Of a stretch of 52,544 nucleotides of DNA, positions 33,829 through 41,136 are shown one piece after another. The stretch comes from a bacterium (GTDB lineage Bacteria; Elusimicrobiota; Elusimicrobia; Elusimicrobiales; UBA9959). Location: contig JAJZRA010000008.1 of the NCBI GenBank assembly GCA_021847485.1, positions 1 through 52,544 on the forward strand, read 5' to 3'. How positions within the stretch are numbered: position 1 is the stretch's first letter; the number at the start of each line of letters is the position of its first letter. A model generated the notes under the pieces. It had not been told where the DNA came from and searched no databases. It saw nothing but the letters and a program-made list of their open reading frames with translations. The position numbers were made by a program, and so were the translations under genes.

Positions 33829-34551
33829 ATGGTCATAATCTTCAGTATTATCGCACTGGTCTTCACGCTGGCGGGCGCGCTGCTCGTCATCAGGTACGGC
33901 GGCCTCAACCGCCGCTTCCTGGCCTGGTCGCTGGCCTTCTCCTCCGGCGTGCTGGTCTCGGTCGCCTTCATGGACGTGATCCCCGGGGGCGCCGCCCTGG
34001 ACCCGCAGCGCACCTTCGCCGGCTGCCTGGCCGCGCTGCTGGCCATCTTCCTGGTGGAGAGCTTCACCGTGGTCCACTCCTGCAACGAGGCTATCGAGGA
34101 CTGCCACGTCCATTCGCTGGGCATGGTGGCCTTCGTCGCGCTGTCGCTGCACGCCCTGACCGACGGCCTCAGCCTGGCCGTGGCCGCGGAGAGCGGCGGG
34201 GTCCTGGGCCTCAACATCGCGCTCGGCGTGATCCTGCACAAGTTCTCCGGCGGCGTGGCGCTGGCCTCGCTGCTGCTCAACAGCGGGCGCGGCGCCCGCC
34301 GGACCTTCTGGATGTCGCTCTTCTTCGCGCTGATGACCCCGCTGGGGGCTTTCGTCGCGGCGCCGCTGCTGACCGGCGTCTCCCCCGCCGCTATGGCGCT
34401 GCTGCTGGGCATCTCGGGCGGCTCGTTCGTCTACATAGCGATGGCCGACATCCTGCCGGAGCTGCACCGCCAGCACGACAAGCTTTCAAGGCTGATCTAC
34501 CCGTTCGGCTACCTCGTCGTCTACGTCATCAAGAAGCTCGGGGCCGAATAA
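33829..34551 (+). CDS. ZIP-family divalent metal transporter
   Basis: The 240-aa protein has about eight membrane helices. HALTDGLSLAV (helix 4) and HKFSGGVALA (helix 5) are the ZIP metal-binding motifs, with histidines, Asp and Gly placed as in zinc/iron transporters; the usual glutamate of HELPE in helix 5 is replaced by lysine (HKFSG). A loop with HSCNEAIEDCHVHS may bind metal. It sits directly behind the inverted-repeat element and three bases before the relA/spoT-like gene. Confidence 0.87.
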   Translation: MVIIFSIIALVFTLAGALLVIRYGGLNRRFLAWSLAFSSGVLVSVAFMDVIPGGAALDPQRTFAGCLAALLAIFLVESFTVVHSCNEAIEDCHVHSLGMVAFVALSLHALTDGLSLAVAAESGGVLGLNIALGVILHKFSGGVALASLLLNSGRGARRTFWMSLFFALMTPLGAFVAAPLLTGVSPAAMALLLGISGGSFVYIAMADILPELHRQHDKLSRLIYPFGYLVVYVIKKLGAE

Positions 34552-34554
34552 TCT

Positions 34555-35997
34555 ATGGAACTCGACGAACTGCTCAAGAAATTCCGCGAATATTCCTCGC
34601 AGGACACCACGCTGCTGGAGTACGCCTGGAACTACGCCGCCGAATCCCACCAGGACCAGAAGCGCGCCTCCGGCGAGAAGTACTTCGTGCACTGCGCCGC
34701 CGTGGCCGAGATCCTGGTGGACTACAAGATGGACCTCGAGACGGTGGCCGCCGGCCTGCTGCACGACGTGCTGGAGGACACCAAGATCCCGCACGAGACC
34801 TTCAGGAAGGAGTTCGGCGACGAGATCTACCAGCTGGTGGCGGGCGTGACGAAGATAGAGACGCTGAAGTTCTCCTCGCGCGACGAGGCGCAGGCCGAGA
34901 ACTGGCGCAAGATGCTGCTGGCCACCGCCAAGGACATCCGCGTCATCATGATCAAGCTGGCGGACCGCCTGCATAACATGCGGACGCTGAACTTCATGCC
35001 CAAGGAGAAGCAGCTCGCGATCAGCCACGAGACGCTGTCGCTCTACGCGCCGCTGGCGCAGCGCCTAGGCATCTTCCACCTGAAGAGCGAGCTCGAGGAC
35101 CTTTCCTTCAAGTACCTGTTCCCGGACGAGTACCAGAGCCTGCTCGCCAAGGTGCAGCTGCGCTACGCCAAGCGCGAGAAGCTGCTGGAGGATTTCAAGG
35201 CCGAGCTCGAGAAGCACCTCGCGGGCGCCAATGTCCCGCACCGCGTGCTCAGCCGCGTGAAGAACCTCTACTCGATCTACCGCAAGATGCTGCGCCAGCA
35301 GAAGCCGTTCGAGGAGATCCAGGACGCGCTCGCCGTGCGCGTCATCACCGACACGGTCATCAACTGCTACGCGCTGCTCGGCACCGTGCACGCCACGTTC
35401 AAGCCGGTGGCCGGCTCGTTCACGGACTACATCGCCGTGCCGAAGATGAACCTCTACCAGAGCCTGCACACCAGCGTGATGGCCTCCTCCGGCGAGATCA
35501 TCGAGATCCAGATCCGCACCGAGGACATGCACCGCACCTCGGAGTACGGCATCGCCGCCCACTGGCGCTACAAGCTGGGCGACAAGGGCGCCGACAAGCA
35601 TTTGGACGAGAAGCTGAACTGGCTGCGCCAGTGGATGGAGTGGCTGCAGGACCTGTCGAGCCCGCGCGAGTTCATCGAGAGCTTCAAGACCGACCTCGAG
35701 CTGGACCAGATCTTCATCTTCACGCCGAAAGGCGACGTGAAGCCGCTGCCGGTGGACGCTACGCCGATAGACTTCGCCTACGCGATCCACACCGACGTGG
35801 GCAACACCTGCATCGGCGCCAAGGTCAACAACAAGATGGTGCGCCTCGACCACGCGCTGAAGAGCGGCGACATCTGCGAGGTCATCACCCGCCGGAACTC
35901 CGCGCCGAAGAAGGACTGGCTGGCCGTGGTCAAGACCGCCGGCGCCCGCTCGCATATCCGCAAGTGGCTGCGGGAGCACGGCCAGCCGGAGGATTAG
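34555..35997 (+). CDS. RelA/SpoT homologue with HD, synthetase and TGS domains, lacking the C-terminal ACT part
   Basis: The 480-aa protein has an intact HD hydrolase domain (H46, HDVLED 70-75, D137), a synthetase domain (235-340, with YIAVPKMNLYQSLHT and EIQIRTEDMHRTSEYGIAAHW) and a TGS domain (400-463), then ends. Long Rel proteins are about 700 aa, so the helical, zinc-finger and ACT regulatory parts are missing. In the synthetase the RxKD motif of bifunctional enzymes (ExDD in RelA) reads SFTD (288-291). Hydrolysis of (p)ppGpp is therefore well supported; synthesis is less certain. It is followed by two short coupled genes. Confidence 0.88.
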   Translation: MELDELLKKFREYSSQDTTLLEYAWNYAAESHQDQKRASGEKYFVHCAAVAEILVDYKMDLETVAAGLLHDVLEDTKIPHETFRKEFGDEIYQLVAGVTKIETLKFSSRDEAQAENWRKMLLATAKDIRVIMIKLADRLHNMRTLNFMPKEKQLAISHETLSLYAPLAQRLGIFHLKSELEDLSFKYLFPDEYQSLLAKVQLRYAKREKLLEDFKAELEKHLAGANVPHRVLSRVKNLYSIYRKMLRQQKPFEEIQDALAVRVITDTVINCYALLGTVHATFKPVAGSFTDYIAVPKMNLYQSLHTSVMASSGEIIEIQIRTEDMHRTSEYGIAAHWRYKLGDKGADKHLDEKLNWLRQWMEWLQDLSSPREFIESFKTDLELDQIFIFTPKGDVKPLPVDATPIDFAYAIHTDVGNTCIGAKVNNKMVRLDHALKSGDICEVITRRNSAPKKDWLAVVKTAGARSHIRKWLREHGQPED

Positions 35998-35999
35998 GC

Positions 36000-36359
36000 T
36001 TGAACTTCCCGGAGCTCTCCGACATAACCCCGGCCAAGGTCGCCGCGCTCAAGGAGCGCATCGCGCGCCTCGCCGTGGACCTGCGGCAGGTGGAGGAGCA
36101 GTTCGTGAAGGGCGGCGGCAAGGGCGGCCAGAAGATCAACAAGACGGCCAACTCGGTGCTGCTGAAGTACCCGCCGCTCGGGCTGATAGTGCGGTGCCAG
36201 CGGGAGCGCAAGCGGTCGCTGAACCGTTTCCTGGCCCTGCGCGAGCTGGTGGACGAGATAGAGCTGCGCGTCTCCCCGGAGACCTCGGAAAAGCTCCGGG
36301 AGATAGCGCGCCTCAGGCGGCGCAAGGCCGGGCGGCGCCGCGGCGGACGGGAGGCTTAA
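36000..36359 (+). CDS. Small GGQ release-factor-like protein, TTG start
   Basis: The 119-aa protein is a stand-alone domain 3 of class I release factors: VKGGGKGGQKINKTANSVLLKY contains the GGQ peptidyl-tRNA hydrolysis motif, followed by a basic RKRSLNRFLALREL stretch and an arginine-rich tail. Relatives rescue stalled ribosomes (ArfB/YaeJ) or act as RF accessory proteins. The start is TTG at 36000, placed seven bases after GGAGG (35988-35992); no ATG fits. The stop overlaps the next ATG (TAATG). Context with a stringent-response enzyme fits translation stress. Confidence 0.83.
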   Translation: MNFPELSDITPAKVAALKERIARLAVDLRQVEEQFVKGGGKGGQKINKTANSVLLKYPPLGLIVRCQRERKRSLNRFLALRELVDEIELRVSPETSEKLREIARLRRRKAGRRRGGREA

Positions 36360-36862
36360 TGGGACGCGACATGGACAGGAACGAGATCGAGAAGCTCAAG
36401 GGCATGCCCTTCTTCGCCGGCTTCTCCGACAAGGGCTTCGCCAAGTTCTTCGGCACTTTCAACCGCGTCTCGCTGCGCCGCAACGAGGTGCTCTTCCGCG
36501 AAGGCGCCGAGGGCGACACTTTCTTCGTCATCCTGTCCGGCGAGGTCGTCATCGAGAAGCGGACGGACCGCGGCGGCAAGTTCAAGCGGCTGGCGCTGCT
36601 CAACGCCGGCGACTTTTTCGGGGAGATGGCCGTGCTGGAGACCCAGCCGCGCTTCGCCCAGGCCCGGGCCGTCACGGACACCGAGCTGGCCGAGCTCAGC
36701 CGCGACCTGCTGCTGCGCTTCATCAAGGACTGCCCGGAGGAGGGCGCGGGGATGCTGATCGAGTTCCTCCGCGTGATCCTGGGCCGCCTGCGCCATACCT
36801 CCAACGAGCTGATGACGGCGCACAGCTTCATGGAAGTCCTGGCCAAGTACAAAAAGCGCTAG
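36359..36862 (+). CDS. Cyclic-nucleotide-binding domain protein
   Basis: The 167-aa protein is a single cNMP-binding domain with a C-terminal helix. FGEMAVLETQPRFAQARA matches the phosphate-binding cassette (FGE...R-x-A-x-x-R-A), with the arginine that contacts the cyclic phosphate. It has no DNA-binding helix-turn-helix and no kinase or channel domain, so it would act as a small sensor or adaptor. The class III cyclase at 25961 is the only visible source of cAMP. It overlaps the upstream gene by one base and converges with the sulfatase-fold gene with three bases between the stops. Confidence 0.87.
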   Translation: MGRDMDRNEIEKLKGMPFFAGFSDKGFAKFFGTFNRVSLRRNEVLFREGAEGDTFFVILSGEVVIEKRTDRGGKFKRLALLNAGDFFGEMAVLETQPRFAQARAVTDTELAELSRDLLLRFIKDCPEEGAGMLIEFLRVILGRLRHTSNELMTAHSFMEVLAKYKKR

Positions 36863-36865
36863 GGC

Positions 36866-38692
36866 CTACTTCAGGAAACGTTTCGCTTCTTTCTGGAAGC
36901 GCAGGATCAGCGGCGAGTACGCCTCGGCCGCCTTGCGGCCGCGCACCTCGGAATAATCCCGGTCGAACACCTTCACGCCGCCCTTGTAGACCTCGAGCGG
37001 CATCTCCAGCGTGCCGGAGCTGGTCAGGATGGCCGCGCTGTCCCAGGAGAACGACGTCAGGAACTCCCGAGGGGACGGGTCGAACAGGCTTTGCCCGGAA
37101 GAATAGTCCGCGGCGGGGTCCTTAACCCCGGCCAGCGGCAGCAGCGTGGGCACGATGTCCATGTGCCCGGTCGGGCGCGAGACCGCCTCCGGCCGGCGAC
37201 CCGGCGCGTACAGCACCAGCGGCACGCGCACTTCCTCGGGGCTGTAGCCCTGGTTATGCCCGTAGCGGCCGCGCTCCAGGAAAGCCTCGCCGTGGTCGCC
37301 CATCACCAGGATCACGGTGTCCTTCATCCCGCCGGTCTCCCGGACGGTCTTGAGTATCCCCCCTATCAGCGAATCGTCGTAGTGGACCGAATTCTTGTAC
37401 TTGTTGAACAGCGGCCCGATGTTCTCCGAGTTCAGCGCCAGCCGGTTGGTGTCCACCGAAGGCTTGAATTTCTCGCGGCCGGGCGGGTAGTCGTAGCCGC
37501 CGTGGGACGCGTCGTAGAACAGGAAGGCGAAATACGGCCTGCCGCGGTCCCGCGCCTTAAGCCAGGAGGCGAAGCGTTCCGAGATCTCGGCGTCCTTCCG
37601 CGCCCCGTCGGCTCCCCGCGGCTCGTCGTAAATATCCGCGCGGGGCACCTTCACGAAGCAGGTCTTGTTGAACTCCGGGAAGCTGAGCTTGGCGCTGGCG
37701 TAGATCCTGAGGTCGTAACCCTCTTTCTCCAGCACGTCCACCAGGACCGGGCCGCGGCGCTCGCCCAGCATCGGGAACCAGTAGTTCCCGTAGATGCCGT
37801 AGAGCATGGAGAAGATCCCGAAGCGGGTGCAGTTGCCGCCGCTGTAGTGCTCCCGGAAGACGGCGGCCTCCCGCCCCAGGGCGTAGGTCTCCGGCATGAT
37901 GTCGGGGGTCAGCATGTCGGCGCGCAGCGAGTCCACCACTATGAAGAGGAAGTTCAGCGGCCGGGCGGGCTTTTCTATCTTCAGCGGCGCGGCCGGGTAG
38001 CGCAGGCCGGAATACCGCATATCCACCCCGCCGCGCACCTCCCTGTCCAGCCTGACCCCCAGGTACCTGGCCGCGAAGCTGCGGATACGCAGGGGCTGGT
38101 AGAGCGGGAACAGCTGGGAATTGCGCGTGATATAGACCGAATCGTAGAGCGTCCCCCAGGCGAACAGCGCCTTGTCGGCGGCGACGAAGGCCAGCAGCAG
38201 GGCCGCCGCCAGCGCGAAGCGGCGCCGCGTCACCCCGCCCTCCAGCCGCGGGGCCAGCCGCAGGAACCACCACTGAGCGGCGGCGGCGAACAGGGCCGCC
38301 CCGGCGAAGATGGCTATGGTGCCCCAGCCCTGGTCCAGCGATTCCAGCCCCCCGGGGGTCAGCACCAGGTTGAGCACCATGGAGTTAAGGTGGAACTTGA
38401 AGATCTTGTAGACCCCGGCGTCCGTTATCAGCATCAGCTGGAAGAACGCCAGCAGGGCGGCCAGCGCCCCCCTGCCCGGGGCGAAACGCCACAGCGGCAG
38501 GGCCGGCAGGGCCAGCGCCGCGTAGAGCATGACCGTGTTGGAGACCAGCGCCACCAAGACGAAGGCGAGCTCCAGGGGGTGCCCCCCCGCGAAAAGCAGG
38601 AAGAAGGAGCAGATGAGCAGCGAGAGCAGGAAGTTGAGGCCCAGGTAGGCCGCGAGGCGGGGATAGCCGCCGTTTTCGGTGTGGTAGGTCAT
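36866..38692 (-). CDS. YejM/PbgA-like inner-membrane sulfatase-fold protein
   Basis: The 608-aa protein has five N-terminal membrane helices (1-190) and a periplasmic sulfatase-fold domain (from about 245). VYKIFKFHLNSMVLNLVL parallels the YejM segment between the helices, and NFLFIVVDSLRADML, GGNCTRFGIFSMLYGIYGNYW and VMGDHGEAF follow the YejM/LtaS-like pattern. In Enterobacteria YejM senses LPS and protects LpxC from proteolysis through LapB; it is not a working sulfatase. Here the lpx genes lie just upstream on the other strand. An LTA-synthase-like enzyme or real sulfatase is the alternative; the NCTR nucleophile position is kept. Confidence 0.8.
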   Translation of the reverse strand: MTYHTENGGYPRLAAYLGLNFLLSLLICSFFLLFAGGHPLELAFVLVALVSNTVMLYAALALPALPLWRFAPGRGALAALLAFFQLMLITDAGVYKIFKFHLNSMVLNLVLTPGGLESLDQGWGTIAIFAGAALFAAAAQWWFLRLAPRLEGGVTRRRFALAAALLLAFVAADKALFAWGTLYDSVYITRNSQLFPLYQPLRIRSFAARYLGVRLDREVRGGVDMRYSGLRYPAAPLKIEKPARPLNFLFIVVDSLRADMLTPDIMPETYALGREAAVFREHYSGGNCTRFGIFSMLYGIYGNYWFPMLGERRGPVLVDVLEKEGYDLRIYASAKLSFPEFNKTCFVKVPRADIYDEPRGADGARKDAEISERFASWLKARDRGRPYFAFLFYDASHGGYDYPPGREKFKPSVDTNRLALNSENIGPLFNKYKNSVHYDDSLIGGILKTVRETGGMKDTVILVMGDHGEAFLERGRYGHNQGYSPEEVRVPLVLYAPGRRPEAVSRPTGHMDIVPTLLPLAGVKDPAADYSSGQSLFDPSPREFLTSFSWDSAAILTSSGTLEMPLEVYKGGVKVFDRDYSEVRGRKAAEAYSPLILRFQKEAKRFLK

Positions 38693-38730
38693 TTTATGTT
38701 GACTATTGTCAAAAGGAGCGCCTATTTTTG

Positions 38731-38736
38731 TAGAAT
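38731..38736 (+). promoter_or_regulatory. -10 element (TAGAAT) giving a near-leaderless lipase-like mRNA
   Basis: TAGAAT in TTTTTGTAGAATATTATA ends 11 bases before the ATG at 38748. A start six to seven bases downstream would leave a leader of about five nt with no room for a ribosome binding site. TTGTCA lies 19 bases upstream as a possible -35. Confidence 0.5.
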
Positions 38737-38747
38737 ATTATATAAAT

Positions 38748-39926
38748 ATGAGAGTCACTAAAACCGCATTCGTTGCTGTTTTTGCAGTTCTCATCCTGGC
38801 CGGCGCCGCCTCCGCGGCCGAGCTGAACGCCATCGGCGCCGCCGATGTCCGCTCCCTGGCCTCCGATCTGCAGGTCCCCGCGCCCCGGCCGGAGATCTCC
38901 GGTTCCATAGATTCCCAGCTGCCCCCGGCGGAAGAAGCCCCCGCGCCCCGCAACCCGGCCCCCCGGGCCCTGGAAGAGGTCCTGACGACCCGCAACGGCC
39001 TCGACCCGGTGGTCATCACCGTCCCCGGCCTCAAGTTCGGCGAGATAGGCTGGGGCCCTTTCGAGCTGAGCCATATCCTCAATTTCGTAAAGCGGTTCTA
39101 TCCCAAGCGGATCAGCGAGGACGACATCGTCAACGGCCTGGTCGCTTTCAACCCCCGCTATTTCTTCCCCGAGCAGGAAGGGGTCGCCACCCCTCCCGCC
39201 ATAGCCCGCATGCCGGACAACTACCTCGAGCAGAAGCTGCGCGAGATCCCCGGCTACGCCGAACATGACGTCATCATAGAGCCTTTCCAATGGTCCCGCG
39301 ATCCCGGCGAGACCCGGCAGACCCTGCCGCTGCTCGAGCAGCGGATAGCCCAGGTCTGCGACAAGTACAAGGGCACCGGCCGCCCCATCTATATCCTGGC
39401 CCACAGCTGGGGCTCGGTGCTGGCCCACACGGCCCTGCACCGCCTGGCGAAGGACCGCCCGGATCTCAGCGTGGACAAGCTGATCACCGCCGGCTCCCCG
39501 CTGGTGCCGGCCAACCTGGTGGTGAGGCTCTTCGTCAAACTCGAGGTCTCCAAGGAAGGCCTGGAGAAGAAGGTCTCCAAACCCGCCAACGTTGTTGTGT
39601 GGCGCAATATCTGGGCCATGCGCGACGCGTACTCCAACAAGATAGAAGCCGCCGACTCCAATTACCAGGCCGACGCCAAGGTGGAGAACGTGGAGCCCAC
39701 GCTGATCGACCTGATCCTGCACGCCAAGCCGCTGCGCAAACAGGCCCGCAAGGACCTCTTCAAGATCCGGGACATCAAGGCCTGGCACGGCGCCTACTTC
39801 TACGACTACAAGGCCGAGCTGGATTCCATACATAAGGAGATCTTCGTGCCGGTCTTCAGGCCGGTGCTGGCCCCCCAGGTGGTGGACTGCGCCCGCCCCT
39901 CCAACGCGGCCCTCTGCCCGGCCTGA
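38748..39926 (+). CDS. Secreted alpha/beta-hydrolase (lipase-like)
   Basis: The 392-aa precursor has a signal peptide (TKTAFVAVFAVLILAGAASA), a proline-rich linker (about 40-75), and a hydrolase domain. VVITVPGLKFG is the strand before the oxyanion region and ILAHSWGSVLAHTAL carries the nucleophile serine in an A-x-S-x-G variant of the lipase box. A candidate histidine is in AWHGAYFYD. The enzyme probably cleaves lipid or ester bonds in the periplasm or outside. The start at 38748 fits the signal peptide; upstream in-frame codons lie within the promoter. A hairpin terminator follows. Confidence 0.75.
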   Translation: MRVTKTAFVAVFAVLILAGAASAAELNAIGAADVRSLASDLQVPAPRPEISGSIDSQLPPAEEAPAPRNPAPRALEEVLTTRNGLDPVVITVPGLKFGEIGWGPFELSHILNFVKRFYPKRISEDDIVNGLVAFNPRYFFPEQEGVATPPAIARMPDNYLEQKLREIPGYAEHDVIIEPFQWSRDPGETRQTLPLLEQRIAQVCDKYKGTGRPIYILAHSWGSVLAHTALHRLAKDRPDLSVDKLITAGSPLVPANLVVRLFVKLEVSKEGLEKKVSKPANVVVWRNIWAMRDAYSNKIEAADSNYQADAKVENVEPTLIDLILHAKPLRKQARKDLFKIRDIKAWHGAYFYDYKAELDSIHKEIFVPVFRPVLAPQVVDCARPSNAALCPA

Positions 39927-39946
39927 AGCCGCGCGGCCGCGTCCCG

Positions 39947-39970
39947 CGAAGCCCGCTCCGGCGGGCTTCG
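39947..39970 (+). terminator. Hairpin terminator of the lipase-like gene
   Basis: CGAAGCCCGC and GCGGGCTTCG form a perfect 10-bp stem with a TCCG loop, 20 bases past the stop. The T-tract after it is weak (TCATTT), so termination may be partial or Rho-assisted. The rlmN promoter follows at once. Confidence 0.55.
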
Positions 39971-39992
39971 TCATTTATGGCCGCGGATTTGA

Positions 39993-39998
39993 GATAAT
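39993..39998 (+). promoter_or_regulatory. -10 element (GATAAT) of rlmN, probably leaderless
   Basis: GATAAT in GAGATAATATAGCT ends six bases before the ATG at 40005, so the predicted transcript start falls on or next to the start codon. No ribosome binding site is visible. Confidence 0.45.
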
Positions 39999-40004
39999 AT
40001 AGCT

Positions 40005-41027
40005 ATGGACTTCAAGAAACTTTCCGCCTTCCTGGAAGAGAACGGCCTGCCGGCCTTCCGCCTGAAGCAGGTACGCGACGCGGTCTACAAGAATTTCGCC
40101 GTCTCCTGGGACGAGATCACCGTGCTGCCCGCCCCGCTGCGCGAGCGGCTGGCCGCCGGCCTGCGCGTGAACTCGCTGGACACCGCCGAAACGCTGGTCT
40201 CGAAGAAGGGCGACGCCGTGAAGTTCGCTTTCAGGCTGAAGGACGGCCACGTGATAGAGACCGTGCTGCTGAACCTCCTGCCGGAGAAGTGGAGCCTGTG
40301 CGTCTCCACGCAGGTGGGCTGCCCGGTGCGCTGCCCGTTCTGCGCCACCGGCCGCAAGGGCTTGAAGCGCAACCTCTCCCCGGACGAGATCGTGGACCAG
40401 TTCCTGGCCGCGGCCTCCTACCTGAAGAAGACCCGCGGCCAGAAGATCTCCAGCGTGATCTTCATGGGCATGGGCGAGCCGTTCTACAATTACGAGGCCG
40501 TCGGCGAGGCTATACGGGCGATGACCGACCCTGACCTGCTAGGCCTGGGCCAGCGCCACATCTCGGTCTCCACCTCCGGGCACGTGCCCGGCATCCGCAA
40601 GTTCGCCAAGGACTTCCCGCAGTGCAACCTCGCGATCTCGCTGCACGCCTCCGAGGACAAGCTGCGCAACGAGCTGGTGCCGCTCAACGTCACCTACCCG
40701 CTCTCGCAGCTGGCGAAGGCGCTGACCGACTACATCTTCATGACCAAGCGGCGCGTGTTCGTGGAATACGTGCTGATGGACGGCGTCAACAACAGCCGCT
40801 CGCAGGCCGCCAAGCTGAGCTCCTGGCTGCGCTCGGTGGCCGCCCCCAAGTACTTCACCATCAACCTGATCCCGTACAACCGCACCGGCGGGCCTTTCAA
40901 GGCCCCCGCGAAGGAGCGGGTGAAGGTCTTCGCCGGCCTGATGGAAGAGTACGGCTTCGAGGTCACCGTCCGCAAGAGCCTCGGCGACGACGTGGCCGGC
41001 GCCTGCGGCCAGCTCGCCGGCAAATAA
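40005..41027 (+). CDS. rlmN: 23S rRNA (adenine2503-C2)/tRNA methyltransferase RlmN
   Basis: The 340-aa radical SAM methyltransferase has CPVRCPFC (C106, C110, C113), GMGEPFYN, and the C-terminal catalytic cysteine in GDDVAGACGQLAG (C334) that forms the covalent RNA intermediate. It methylates A2503 of 23S rRNA and A37 of some tRNAs. It is unrelated to the peptide-modifying radical SAM cluster. The stop codon is only two bases from the left end of a transposon. Confidence 0.95.
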   Translation: MDFKKLSAFLEENGLPAFRLKQVRDAVYKNFAVSWDEITVLPAPLRERLAAGLRVNSLDTAETLVSKKGDAVKFAFRLKDGHVIETVLLNLLPEKWSLCVSTQVGCPVRCPFCATGRKGLKRNLSPDEIVDQFLAAASYLKKTRGQKISSVIFMGMGEPFYNYEAVGEAIRAMTDPDLLGLGQRHISVSTSGHVPGIRKFAKDFPQCNLAISLHASEDKLRNELVPLNVTYPLSQLAKALTDYIFMTKRRVFVEYVLMDGVNNSRSQAAKLSSWLRSVAAPKYFTINLIPYNRTGGPFKAPAKERVKVFAGLMEEYGFEVTVRKSLGDDVAGACGQLAGK

Positions 41028-41028
41028 G

Positions 41029-41051
41029 TTATGGTGACACACAACTTAATT
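41029..41051 (+). repeat. Left terminal inverted repeat of the transposon
   Basis: A 23-base sequence starting TTATGGTGACACACAAC; its exact reverse complement is at 41795-41817. The match ends abruptly on both sides, which marks the element boundary. Confidence 0.85.
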
Positions 41052-41078
41052 CCCTAAAAAGCCCTCCAATAGGCAAAG

Positions 41079-41110
41079 GAACACCCCGACAATACCCTGT
41101 CGGGGTGTTC
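41079..41110 (+). repeat. REP-like hairpin inside the transposon
   Basis: GAACACCCCGACA pairs perfectly with TGTCGGGGTGTTC over 13 bp with a six-base loop. It precedes the transposase gene and is a candidate for the hairpin recognised by Y1 transposases. It could also stop read-through from rlmN, but no T-run follows. Confidence 0.6.
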
Positions 41111-41136
41111 TGCTATGCTTTCAAAGAGGGGGATTT

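Noticed and set aside
34852-35500. Leucine in the NLYQSLHT motif of the Rel-like protein as a defect
   Set aside because: Long Rel proteins of Firmicutes also have a hydrophobic residue at this position, so it is not a sign of loss of function.
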